Source: Hyalella azteca
Lineage: Eukaryota > Arthropoda > Malacostraca > Amphipoda > Hyalellidae
Direction: 5' to 3'
Assembly (NCBI RefSeq): GCF_000764305.2
Contig: NW_025944679.1
Coordinates: forward strand, 149,807-213,806
DNA: 64,000 nt
The position numbers and the translations under genes were made by a program. Numbering within the stretch: position 1 is the stretch's first letter; each line of letters begins with the position of its first letter. Shown piece after piece: positions 55,639 through 64,000 of this stretch. A model generated the notes under the pieces. It searched no databases, was not told the origin of the DNA, and saw only the letters and a list, made by a program, of their open reading frames with translations.

Positions 55639-57598
55639 CTGGGAAAGAAAATTTATCTTAAATTCATGTCACACATCGGCTAAGGAATCAAGAATCTCCG
55701 TGTATGGAAACCATGAACCCAACGACAAAATCTTCTACTGTTGGCATTGACAGTTTCATCATACGAGAGCAATGTCACCACGGCAGATTCGTATGTTCTT
55801 GAGGGAACAAGTGACATCGGCATAAATTTCGTCCCGCGATCAAGCATGTTCATTATACAGTATACAGTTGTTGCTAGTATTGATTAGATTTATCATTCCT
55901 ATAATCAAACAGGAGGAAAAACTGCGATACTTATTCAAATATTTCATCAATTATTCAAATATTGCTACAATCAACATGAGCTCATGGTAGTCATTACAGT
56001 GGGTGTTTTAGTATGGCCAAAATGATTCGACATTGAACCTTCTCCATTGATTTTCTCACCACAGTTGGAATGTTTCAATAGCAAATAGGAAATTAGTTCA
56101 ACCGTAACTTAGACTAGAGCAACTCTGCAAAATTGGCTATCAATTTATATGATCAATTTCGCATTGATGAATCACATCCTCACGCATGAATGAGCAACAA
56201 AACTCACCTCGGAAATATGCGGAAAAGCCCCACAGTCCTCAATGAAGAAAACACAAGATGCCGAGCCCACAGCCAGTAATTTGAGGTTAGTGCAGTATGC
56301 CATGCACGTGTTGTCAGAGCCTCCAGGAATGGACATCCTCCAGTTACAGTCGCATGTGACAGTGTTGTACGAATACACAGATCCAGATGTGCTCAGGACA
56401 AACAGAGTGTCAGCTCCATTGTAGACGACTGCTCGAGCTCGGCCTGCTGGCTTGAAGGAGACTTCGCAGAACTTTGGGGGTGTCATGTCAGTTGAATGAT
56501 CGTCACTATAAGATGATTTTATGTCTTGAACAATAGACAAGTTCTTACTACTGGCATGGATTGAATTGGTGGTACGTAAGTTTTCTTCAGACGGCATAAA
56601 CAGGGATTCGAAATTCCATATGCTTACACGTCCTTCCCTGCCAGCAGCAGCTAGCTTGGAGTCAGATAGCCAGCACATATCAAATATCCAGTTGGAGTAT
56701 TCATTATCGGTGACCACCAAGAGATGTTTCATGGAAGGCAAAGTATAGAGGGTAACTTGATTGCCACAGCGTCCAACAGTTGCCAGAAGGTTTCCTTTAG
56801 GATTACATTTAACACAACGAATACCAGGACAGTCGGAGGTTGATCCGTTACAGGGTGTCAGTTCTGGAATTTTTCTGAACAAATTCAGCTTTGAATCGTA
56901 GAGGATAAGCTGATGACACTTGGTGCCCATGATGACTTCATGGTCACTGATCCACGCACAGCAAAATATCTGATGGAGTTGTTTAAATAACGAAGTTGTA
57001 GAGTGACGAAGAAAAACTTCAACAAGGTAGTATCTAAATAGAAAGCAATCTTGAATAGCAAAAATTTGACAATTTATATCAATTAAATAATATATTTGAA
57101 TAACATATTTAAATTTGTGCACTGTATTTGCTACATAAACACAACAGAAATCAAGAACAATAAACTCACCTTATTTATTTTGATTGGGCATTGCAATTCA
57201 AAGCATTTAAATGCATTACTTTTTATGATTCTTGGAAGGCAAGGCTTACACACAGGTTTTTCCACCAATGGTAATATGTAGCCAATGGTCCCAGTGGCAC
57301 CAACTCCTCGAGAAGCTTTAGAATTTGATGCATTGGTATTCTTCACAGTTGGACATGAACTCTTCATTGTGGGCAAATCTTTACTTTTAGGGACAAAGCC
57401 ATTGTGAAAGATGGGGATTGATTCAATAGTTTCAGGGACCCCATAATGGCCTTGTTCTCCTTCTGCAGGCTCAAAGGATGGTTTGTTTAGTGAGGGAGGA
57501 GGGGGACTGACATATTCATCTTCTGTCCATGAGAGTTGGTACGGAAAACCTAGAGATCGTTTGAGCAAATTATGAACTGAACATCGATTTCTTTTCAT
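54982..57598 (-). CDS. DCAF12: DCAF12-like WD-repeat substrate receptor (gene span)
   Basis: Three coding exons join in phase 0 to about 615 residues; human DCAF12 has 453. Matches to the human protein, recalled from knowledge, run in order: INKIFCCAWISDHEVIMGTKC (human [21 protein letters not shown]), then NWIFDMCWLSDSKLAAAGREG, RSLAFHDQTLSIGTGAGQLL, and the C-terminal FVAGGPIS. DCAF12 is a beta-propeller receptor that brings substrates with C-terminal acidic (Glu-Glu type) degrons to CUL4-DDB1 ubiquitin ligase. The extra length comes from a Pro/Ser-rich N-terminal part, a Ser-rich loop in the middle exon (about SEENLRTTNSIHASSKN), and a roughly 95-residue insertion in the last exon. The start Met lies 12 nt after an acceptor, so a 5' exon upstream is likely and may or may not code. 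Confidence 0.9.
56208..56969 (-). CDS. DCAF12: DCAF12 middle exon (propeller blades)
   Basis: 254 codons after the acceptor AACTCCATCAG. I chose this acceptor because it is in phase and makes KINK/IFCCAW continuous with the family. The longer open frame upstream (to 57,122) is intron: its other acceptor at 57,037 breaks the frame with the preceding exon. The donor GAG/GTGAGT at 56,207 ends PHISE. Confidence 0.88.
57170..57598 (-). CDS. DCAF12: DCAF12 exon with start codon
   Basis: 143 codons from MKRNRCSVHNLLKRSLG. The exon begins at 57,610 after TTTTTCTTCACAG and ends at AATAAG/GTGAGT. This part is Pro-rich (VSPPPPSLNKP), then Ser/Thr-rich, and has little conservation until its end (CPIKINK), which aligns with the human TLNK just before the first blade. 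Confidence 0.78.
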
Positions 57599-57610
57599 AT
57601 TGGACTGAAC

Positions 57611-58527
57611 CTGTGAAGAAAAATTCAGAATGGATTTATAAAAATTTACAGCACAAAATAATTTGAAAGTTGTTGAAACTGGCAAGTTTTAGAATAAGGA
57701 ATTCAAATCCTATTCAGCATTCTAATAAGATCTCACAAAATCAAGTTTTCAGTTACATTTGCATAACAGAAAGTGACTGAGCTTCACTCATCTGCTGTGC
57801 AGAAATGAAAATATTTATTGACTGCAAAGAGAAGGGAAAGATTCCCACATTGATGGCTGAATTGATCAAAACAAACAAGAGACAGTCTGAAGATTATAGG
57901 CAATTTAGCTAAAACTTTGCCCCTGAAAACACTTTGTGAAAATGCAGGGACAAATCTCTGAGAATTTCAAATTTATTGAAGAATATCTATTCCAAGAAAT
58001 TATGAGAGGCTCATATGCTTGACACTTGTGTAGAGCTGTTGCCATTACAATTCAAGTATGACAGTACTGACAGATGATGTGTTACAACTTACAATGAGGT
58101 TGAGCAGACAACTTTAAAATTGGCTATGCAGAATGATGTTATGCCTCTGATGGAAGTTGGTGCAACCAATTTAGAAGTCGAGCAAGAGCTTCTAGTAGAT
58201 ACCACATACTTTACTAAGCACGCTGCCGCTGCTGCCGGCCAGCTCAATTATGGAGCGTCCGGATGACCCAATCCTATTGGAGTGTGCGTGCGTCCTATTT
58301 TTGGCAACTGTCCTCTACAATTACCTTGGCACATGTCATTTTACTCGTTTAGAATGACACCATGTTAGAAATGGATACAAGTACACAGAACACTCTCCAG
58401 TGCATGCTCCATCAAGTTTTATTTCAAGTTTTATTCAAGTGTCCTATTTTTCATCAAGTTTTATTTCAAGTGTCCCATTATTCCCATAAAACCCTGTTCC
58501 AAGGGGTAACTCAACTACTTAAGACCC
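57611..58527. other. DCAF12 upstream region and probable 5' intron
   Basis: No further coding exon recognised. It likely holds the first intron and 5' exon of DCAF12, since the start-codon exon begins at a splice acceptor. 58,390-58,480 has repeated CAAGTTTTATTTCAAG-type strings. Confidence 0.4.
58220..58320 (-). promoter_or_regulatory. Candidate DCAF12 promoter with CCAAT/ATTGG dyad
   Basis: A GC-richer patch contains CCAATCCTATTGG (58,268-58,280), a perfect dyad of two CCAAT boxes (NF-Y sites) on opposite strands, 620-700 bp upstream of the DCAF12 coding start. Placement suits a housekeeping promoter with a short non-coding first exon. No TATA box is evident. Confidence 0.3.
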
Positions 58528-58672
58528 TTTTTAGCGCATTTTCTCATTTATGTAAAAAATGCACTATTGTGCTCGCCATGTCCGTCTGTCTGTCCGTGAC
58601 CTCAAGTTTTCATTGACGAGAAAATGCGCTCTCTGTCACTTACTGCAGTGAGTACCGAGTTATATTTTTTTC
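58528..58672 (+). repeat. Dispersed hairpin repeat, copy 2
   Basis: Inverted relative to the copy at 7,271-7,440, with the same order: CTTTTTAGCGCATTTTCTCA, AATGCACTATTGTGCTCGCC, a GTCTGTCTGTC run, GACCTCAAGTTTTC, GAGAAAATGCGC, then ACTGCAGTGAGTAC. The ends of its core are inverted repeats of each other. Confidence 0.82.
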
Positions 58673-59296
58673 TGCTTCTAGCACCTTACAAATGGCATAT
58701 GGAATTTTTCGAGAAATGGCATACAATAACAGATAGCCCTTGCATAGACCTTTCAAATGAGCCCAAACTTGTTTAAGAAATGTTTCATATCCATGGTAAG
58801 TAGTTTTCAGCAAAAAAAAAGCATCTCTTATTAGTCCATTTGATGGTAGATTACTAGAAAAATGTCTCTTTTCAAATATTACTTCCATTAAGAAATACAA
58901 GATCCAAGTAAAAAAATTACTTTCTGCATACACTGTAACTAGGTACTTATAGAACTCAAAAATGAATTAGGGATAAATCTAAATAAGTTTCTGCACTGAC
59001 ACTATGGAATTTGGGCGCTTGGGCTGTTCCTCTAATTTGAGTGCTAGTGCAGGATTGAAATTTTCCTACTTGTTTCTGAAATCTCATGGCTCCAACATGA
59101 CAAATTTTTAACGCATTTGTAATCTTGCAGTCTGATCTTGCACTTTAGTTAACAACTAGATTACATGGCAGGAGATTACATGGCAGGAAGATTACATGGC
59201 AGGAATGCTCTAGTTCAACTGACCAGTTGCAGCCCTTAATGTACCTATATGTTTTACATGCATGTGCTAGTGTAGTGAGCTAGCACTGCTAGGCCT
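58673..59296. other. Intergenic, with a short tandem repeat at 59,159
   Basis: No gene. Three copies of ATTACATGGCAGGA lie at about 59,159-59,206. Confidence 0.5.
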
Positions 59297-59325
59297 AGGT
59301 AGGGTAAACGCGGTATATTCCGACA
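59297..59325 (+). repeat. Terminal repeat TAGGGTAAACG, copy 1
   Basis: TAGGGTAAACGCGGTATATT followed by CCGACAC matches the termini at 59,883, 59,979 and (inverted) 63,563. The sequence inward of it differs from the others, so it is either another subfamily or a rearranged end. ATATTCCGACGCTG recurs near 59,496. Confidence 0.7.
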
Positions 59326-59882
59326 CATTAAGGACATAGCAAAAATTCATGGCTATAAAAAAATCACCGTATGCGCAACTCGAGTTCTGTTTGCTTCAAG
59401 TCAAAACACCGCACTACGCGCCAGCAACAATGAAACGACACAAAATGTTGCCGTATTTATTTGAAAGCCTTTAGAATGCAAACCTACCAAATCCATATAT
59501 TCCGACGCTGTGTGACTAAATTTGGCATTTTTGTAACATATTCTGGCTGCGCTTCAAACTCTACTAATTCGTAATTCTGACACTCTTATGTTCGAATTCC
59601 AATCCCTGTGTGAGCTGTATTGGAATACAACACAGCTTGGAACTAGAACACTATTGAATATTGAACACTACTTAATTAGGCTTCCAATTAAAAGCTATCA
59701 AGTTTTTAATTAAGAAAATTTCAATTTTTGCACACAGCTCGGAATGAGCTGTGTGTGTCTATTTCCAAGCTGTGTCAGAATTAGTTTTTATGTGTCTAAA
59801 ACCATCTCTTAACTTAATCATCTATTAATTTATTTATGACTTAAAATCAGCAAATACAAGTATACTTAAATGACTCCTAATA

Positions 59883-60066
59883 TAGGGTAAACGCGGTATA
59901 TTCCGACATCGTAGGTAATTCCGTCACTTCTCTAGTTTTTCCTTTATATTAAGCTTTGTTTTAGTTCCATCATCAATGTAGGGTAAACGCGGTATATTCC
60001 GACATCGTAGGTAATTCCGTCACTTCTCTAGTTTTTCCTTTATATTAAGCTTTGTTTTAGTTCCAT
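59883..60066 (+). repeat. Tandem identical 88-bp terminal repeat
   Basis: Two copies (59,883-59,970 and 59,979-60,066) of the same 88-bp sequence, beginning TAGGGTAAACGCGG and ending TTTTAGTTCCAT, appear identical and are separated by 8 bp (period 96). The second continues into the rest of the element (GCGTTCATTGATGGTTGAAA); the first does not. Confidence 0.92.
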
Positions 60067-60435
60067 GCGTTCATTGATGGTTGAAATGGTGACATCATAC
60101 ATTTGCGTGTTGAAATACTGCAAAAACACTAGGTCTTGGCCATCTAGTGGGAAAATATTGAGATCCAAAGAGAGACAATGCATGCCACATTTTATTGTTG
60201 CCGTTTGACTGTTTAAGGGTAAAATTAGAGATTTGGGGTAACATGTGCATAAACTTTGTAAATAAATTCGCATTCGCACCTTGTAAATGGCTTTTCATGG
60301 CCAAGATATGGAATTCACGGCTCAGTGAAATAGAATCATGGCTCGTAGAAATGGAATCACGGCTGGCAAATCCATAAAACCACGGCTCGAAAAATTCAGT
60401 CGCGGCTTGCCAAGTAGATATATTCCATACTAGAC
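59979..60435 (+). mobile_element. Left arm of an inverted-repeat element (TIR plus CACGGCTCG block)
   Basis: Starts with the TAGGGTAAACG terminus. Continues with blocks found inverted at 63,300-63,563 (TTCATTGATGGTTGAAA, AACACTAGGTCT, GGATCCAAAGAGAG). Ends with a block of degenerate GAATCACGGCTCG repeats also found at 62,810 and, inverted, at 63,831. A TA dinucleotide at the outer edge fits a TA target. A minus-strand frame of 121 codons crosses it but has no recognisable domain. Confidence 0.6.
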
Positions 60436-61564
60436 TGCAACTATGCGCGATCTTCAACAAACGTTTTGTTTATTTGTTTACATTACGATGTTTATGTTTT
60501 TTCTACAAGATATTTTTGGCAGAAACGGTAAAGCAATGCGGATTGCGGAAGTTGAAAATTTTATGAAATGACATGTTTGCGAAGTGCAAACCGCGATTTT
60601 TTAATCAAACAAAAATTTATGACATTCGAGCCGCAAGATTTCATACCTACTGAAATTATATGATTTTAGAGCCGCGATATTTCAGACAAAAATAGGACTT
60701 TTCCAGACTAGTGAGATAACAATATACACATCATGATAATTGACATCAATGACATGATAGATAACTTAAAGATGTCAAAGGGATTACTTCTTAAGTTCTT
60801 AGCTTCCACAGTTCTACTATTTGTAATTTCAGTTTCAATCTTTTATTATCTTTAAATCACCAATCACGTTTGACTGTAAGTCTGTAACCCACTAAACCCA
60901 GTCATACTGACACCGTCACGGAGTCACCGAGACACCGACAAGACCGTTAAGACGCAGGTACTACCTACATCCTTGTCCAGAGTCCAGACTGTCCAGCTGT
61001 CCTTCTATGGTGGATGAAAATTCTTGGACAGAATTCTAGTTCCAACAGCACCGAATGTCACCGAGACTGGCGAGACAGCGACTATTCATTTATTACGGAT
61101 GTTCCATTAAAGACTAAGTAGATCAACAACCGAATGTACTCCTGAAGCAAATAAGTGGCGGAACAGAGGCCATTTCCCTTTAAAAGGCTGCGGTGATTCA
61201 GTTATCAGTATACTCAGTTGGGAATTTTATTGGGAAAACCTGCCGTGCAGTGCTGACACACTGACTCTGTGAAAAGAGGTCATATTTGTGGGTGACTAGA
61301 CACGAGAAGTCCACCTCGGAATAACCCCATACGTCACAACCAATGTGGCGTTTAGAAATGTGGGGGTGAAGTAAAAAATAATATGGATTAGTTTAATTAC
61401 GGTTCAAGCATGATTTTAATTTTCCAAATCAAAAATTATTTAGCTCCAAAACCAGTAAATTTAGAAGCCCAATAGAAAAAATACATTATTGCAGATTTTT
61501 TATTTTACTTAACTGCTAGCATGCATCATAGAATAGAATAGACGTGTCGGCACAGAAGAAATAG
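60436..61564. other. Interior of repeat cluster, nothing recognised
   Basis: No supported gene. It contains a run of ACACCG/GTCACCGAGAC-type short repeats near 60,905-61,080. Confidence 0.4.
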
Positions 61565-61940
61565 GCATAGCATAGCATAGCATAGCGATCTCGGCATCAG
61601 ATGTTAGGCTTCCACAGCCTGTTGCCGATTCTGTTGTGCCTGGTACTCGTTTCTTGGTCCATACTGACTGCTGATCCTTTGATCAGCTCTAATAAAGGTG
61701 GGAAGCTCGTCTACACTGTAGACAAGGTCCCGCATAACACTGTCCAGTCTGTTCTTAAAGGCATCGACGCTGGAGCCTCCACCACCTGTGCTGGCAGTCT
61801 GTTCCACCTCTCCACCACACGCTGGGTGAAAAACCTTTGACGAAGATTCGCCCATGGCCTGTTGCCGATTCTTGAATTTTTCGTGACTTGATTCACAAGG
61901 GATCCGGCCTTTGGAACCCGATCTTTCCATAACTGACGAT
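61565..61940 (-). pseudogene. LINE 3' end relic 1, frameshifted
   Basis: On the minus strand the sequence reads RQRFFTQRVVERWNRLPAQV in one frame. After a frameshift it continues SVDAFKNRLDSVMRDL in another. This is the usual C-terminal tail of the LINE ORF2/reverse-transcriptase protein (an FF..RVV..WN.LP pattern, then FKNRLD). Downstream it runs into a pentanucleotide array (61,565-61,587, TATGC units on the minus strand) of the kind that ends many CR1/RTE-like elements. It is broken and not functional. Confidence 0.75.
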
Positions 61941-61992
61941 TGATTGAGATTGCTGCTGGACTTATTGCCTGGTCCGTAATTTACTAGGCATT

Positions 61993-62208
61993 TTAAGACT
62001 GAACATGTGCTCCTTCGTCTAGTCTGTTCTTGAAGGCGTTCAGACTCGGAGCGTCAAAGATGCTATCAGGGAGGCTGTTCCACATGTCGGTGACTCGAAG
62101 CGAGAAGAAATGTTGTCGCATGGATGTGTTCCAACGCTGTTTTTTTAGTTTATAGCCGTGGCCCCTNGATTTCTGTTACCATTAATATATTGCTCCATCG
62201 TTATTTTG
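61993..62208 (-). pseudogene. LINE 3' end relic 2, cut by adapter
   Basis: Minus-strand reading: RGHGYKLKKQRWNTSMRQHF, then FSLRVTDMWNSLPD and APSLNAFKNRLDEGAHVQS, then a stop at 61,993. It is the same domain as relic 1 but a different family. Upstream, EQYINGNRN is in another frame, with the ambiguous base N at 62,167 at the join, so a base is probably missing there. The relic ends abruptly at the library adapter at 62,209. Confidence 0.75.
62167..62167. other. Ambiguous base (N)
   Basis: The only non-ACGT character I noticed in the window. It lies at the point where the LINE reading frame shifts, and it marks low local assembly quality just before the first adapter junction. Confidence 0.95.
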
Positions 62209-62246
62209 CTGTCTCTTATACACATCTAGATGTGTATAAGAGACAG
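62209..62246. other. Mate-pair junction adapter (two Tn5 mosaic ends), copy 1
   Basis: CTGTCTCTTATACACATCT is followed directly by its reverse complement AGATGTGTATAAGAGACAG. These are two 19-bp hyperactive Tn5 mosaic ends joined head to head, exactly the circularisation junction of transposase-based mate-pair libraries. It is synthetic sequence, not part of the organism. Confidence 0.97.
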
Positions 62247-62443
62247 AAATAGAGGAACATTTCATTATAAATATTTTGTTGTGTACGTTATATGATATGA
62301 ATGAGTCTAAAATAGGGGAACATTTCATTATAAATATTTTGTTTTATATATGATATGAAAAGAGTATAAAAGGAAGGAACATTTCAGTGACACGGAGGAT
62401 GAGAGTCGCAGTCGCAACGAGTACAAGGATGAGGACGCGGATG
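62247..62443. other. Short fragment between two adapters
   Basis: 197 bp trapped between adapter junctions. It holds two and a half copies of a roughly 55-bp unit (GGAACATTTCATTATAAATA and ATATGATATGAA). Its true genomic position is unknown. Confidence 0.7.
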
Positions 62444-62481
62444 CTGTCTCTTATACACATCTAGATGTGTATAAGAGACAG
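62444..62481. other. Mate-pair junction adapter, copy 2
   Basis: Identical to copy 1: two 19-bp Tn5 mosaic ends head to head. Confidence 0.97.
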
Positions 62482-62676
62482 GGTACGCACACAGTGAAAG
62501 CAGGTTGCCAGCGTGCTGGTTACCTGCTGAGGCTGGCACCTGAAACCATAGAATACAGAAGTTTATTCATACAGGGTTTCACTGTGAACACTTGCATTAT
62601 TATCCTATGTTCATTCTTGTGGCAGGTTGGAGCAGGTTGCCCCCGTGGGCAAACCTGCTTTCACTGTGTGCGTACC
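62482..62676. mobile_element. Short hairpin element with 25-bp inverted ends
   Basis: GGTACGCACACAGTGAAAGC plus AGGTT at the left is exactly inverted at the right (62,652-62,676). Its centre has further AGGTTGC/GCAACCT-type pairs. It looks like a MITE. The left end coincides with the adapter, so the outer base(s) and the target duplication cannot be seen. On the right the end extends to CCCTTA. Confidence 0.7.
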
Positions 62677-62771
62677 CTTAGGCAATTACATTGCCTAGAT
62701 CAAAGATGAGGGTTTTAGGTTCAACATGTCACCAGTAGTATTGAGCATTGGTCACCAGATTTACCTAAATC

Positions 62772-62809
62772 CTGTCTCTTATACACATCTAGATGTGTAT
62801 AAGAGACAG
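62772..62809. other. Mate-pair junction adapter, copy 3
   Basis: Identical to copies 1 and 2. The sequence after it is a copy of the CACGGCTCG repeat starting in mid-unit, which supports an artificial join. Confidence 0.97.
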
Positions 62810-62922
62810 GTGAAATAGAATCACGGCTCGTAGAAATGGAATCACGGCTGGCAAATCCATAAAACCACGGCTCGAAAAATTCAGTCGCGGCTCGCCAAGT
62901 AGATATATTCCATACTAGTGTG
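62810..62922 (+). repeat. CACGGCTCG repeat family, copy 2
   Basis: GTGAAATAGAATCACGGCTC through AGTAGATATATTCCATACTA matches 60,326-60,433 in the same orientation with only a few differences. It begins exactly at the adapter edge. Confidence 0.9.
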
Positions 62923-63299
62923 GCATCTTGCAGAGACTCATCAGTGATGATGATGGAGTGAAAGTGCCGCATAGTGGCAAAGCAGAGAGTTTTTTAGACT
63001 CTCCCTCAAGTTCGTTTTTGAGTCCTATAAGTAGACCAGGAAAGTATCATGGATACCAGTACCATCATACATAAGAAATCAGTTTAAATCTGGGGTATAT
63101 GAGGAAATTAAAATGAACTGATTCTAAAAAATCTCTGGTTTGTCACTATGGAAAGTGGAAGTGTGCTGGACATTCCAGATTTTTGGGTCCTGCTTTCCAA
63201 TTTGCTATGTTTACCAGTTAATATATTACCCCTCTGGATTTCCACACTGTTTGGTAGAGCAAGGTCAACTATCAACTTTGACACATTTTTTTATGTTCT
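62923..63299. other. Unassigned sequence in the repeat cluster
   Basis: No gene or repeat recognised, apart from possible weak similarity to the interior of the inverted element. Confidence 0.4.
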
Positions 63300-63563
63300 C
63301 ACTGGGTGACGCGCACTGCCTCTCTTTGGATCCCAGGATCTCAACATTTTCTTGCCAGACGGCCCAGACCTAGTGTTTTGGCAATAGCATGGCATGCAAT
63401 AGTATAGTATGACGTCACTATTTCAAGTTTTCAACCATCAATGAATGCGTGGAAGTTCATGGGAACTAAGACAAAGCTTAATATAAAGAAAAAAAGTTGA
63501 GAAGTGTCAGAATTACCCACGATGTTGGAAATTTGGAAATTGGAATATACCACGTTTACCCTA
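63300..63563 (-). mobile_element. Right arm of the TAGGGTAAACG element, inverted
   Basis: Read on the minus strand from 63,563 it gives TAGGGTAAACGTGGTATATT. The same blocks as the left arm follow: TGGGTAATTCTGACACTTCT, TATTAAGCTTTGTCTTAGTT, GCATTCATTGATGGTTGAAA, AACACTAGGTCTGGGC and GGATCCAAAGAGAG. The divergence from the left arm is moderate, so the two are probably separate old copies and not one intact element. Confidence 0.75.
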
Positions 63564-63830
63564 TGTTCACAAAACCAAATTACAAAATTAATTTAAATTT
63601 TAAAATGGGGTTTAATTTCACCATGCAAGTTCATAATCCTTGCAAATTGCAATGAGCTATGCAAATTGCAATGAACGTTATGCTGATGATGTTCATCAAG
63701 CTAATGGCCCGTTCATCACACATGCATAACTTCATAAGAATATGCGAACTGGCTCTGGCACTGCTTCACCATTCACCAATAATGAGAATTGAGACCATAG
63801 GCAAAATTCATTCACTATATGAGATAACTA

Positions 63831-64000
63831 GTATGGAATATATCTACTTGGCGAGCCGCGACTGAATTTTTCGAGCCGTGGTTTTATGGATTTGCCAGCC
63901 GTGATTCTATTTCACCGAGCCGTGAATTCCATATCTTGGCCATGAAAAGCCATTTACGAGGTGCGAATGCGAATTTATTTACAAAGTTTATGCACGTGTT
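63831..64000 (-). repeat. CACGGCTCG repeat family, copy 3, inverted and running off the window
   Basis: Reverse complement of 60,243-60,431, from GTGCATAAACTTTGTAAATA to ATATTCCATACTAG. It lacks one internal unit (TGGCTCGTAGAAATGGAATC) that is present in copy 1. It continues past the right edge. Confidence 0.9.

Noticed and set aside
56973..57122. N-terminal extension of the DCAF12 middle exon (frame begins at 57,122)
   Set aside because: Joining it through the acceptor at 57,037 is out of phase with the upstream exon. The acceptor at 56,970-56,972 is in phase and matches the family (KINK/IFCCAW).
62209..62809. Natural Tn5/IS50-type transposon insertions
   Set aside because: Only back-to-back 19-bp mosaic ends are present, with no transposase, no 9-bp duplications and no IS50 sequence. 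The arrangement is that of a library adapter.
59979..63563. A single intact 3.6-kb transposon between the two inverted termini
   Set aside because: The arms are too diverged to be one recent element, and the interior contains adapter junctions and unrelated LINE relics.

Overview
The window is a piece of an animal nuclear genome. It is AT-rich, with long non-coding stretches, GT-AG introns, polyadenylation signals, minisatellites and decayed transposons. An arthropod, possibly a crustacean, is my best guess from the repeat style and the divergence of the one recognisable gene; this is inference and no marker fixes the species. There are no bacterial-style operons, ribosome binding sites or CRISPR arrays.

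Layout. Positions 1-35,900 hold no gene I can support. They contain several tandem arrays (about 3.3, 5.7, 9.1, 12.7, 21.9, 24.5 and 28.3 kb), a hAT-type non-autonomous element with a perfect 8-bp target duplication (29,016-29,446), a TA-flanked pogo/mariner-like non-autonomous element (32,735-33,597), and three copies of a module ending in a long palindrome (33.6-35.8 kb). One of those palindromes is split by a TTAA-flanked (piggyBac-type) insertion.

Positions 35,929-48,796 hold a 13-exon plus-strand gene. I assembled it by matching splice phases; it encodes a protein of about 522 residues with one N-terminal membrane anchor followed by almost continuous coiled coil. I do not recognise the family. 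Its introns carry several tandem repeats and a tRNA-derived SINE-like head.

Positions 54,982-57,610 hold a minus-strand gene, convergent to the first, whose product is a divergent DCAF12 (WD-repeat substrate receptor of CUL4-DDB1 ubiquitin ligases) of about 615 residues over three visible coding exons. A CCAAT/ATTGG dyad near 58,270 may mark its promoter. The two genes have no obvious shared job. One speculative link is that the coiled-coil protein is predicted to end in Glu-Glu, the C-degron class known for DCAF12.

Positions 58.5-64 kb are a mosaic of repeats: a TIR family beginning TAGGGTAAACG, a CACGGCTCG-rich family in both orientations, two decayed LINE 3' ends and a hairpin element. 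Three exact back-to-back Tn5 mosaic ends (62,209-62,246, 62,444-62,481, 62,772-62,809) are mate-pair library junction adapters left in the assembly. The DNA from about 62.2 to 62.8 kb is therefore chimeric and should not be read as real genome order.
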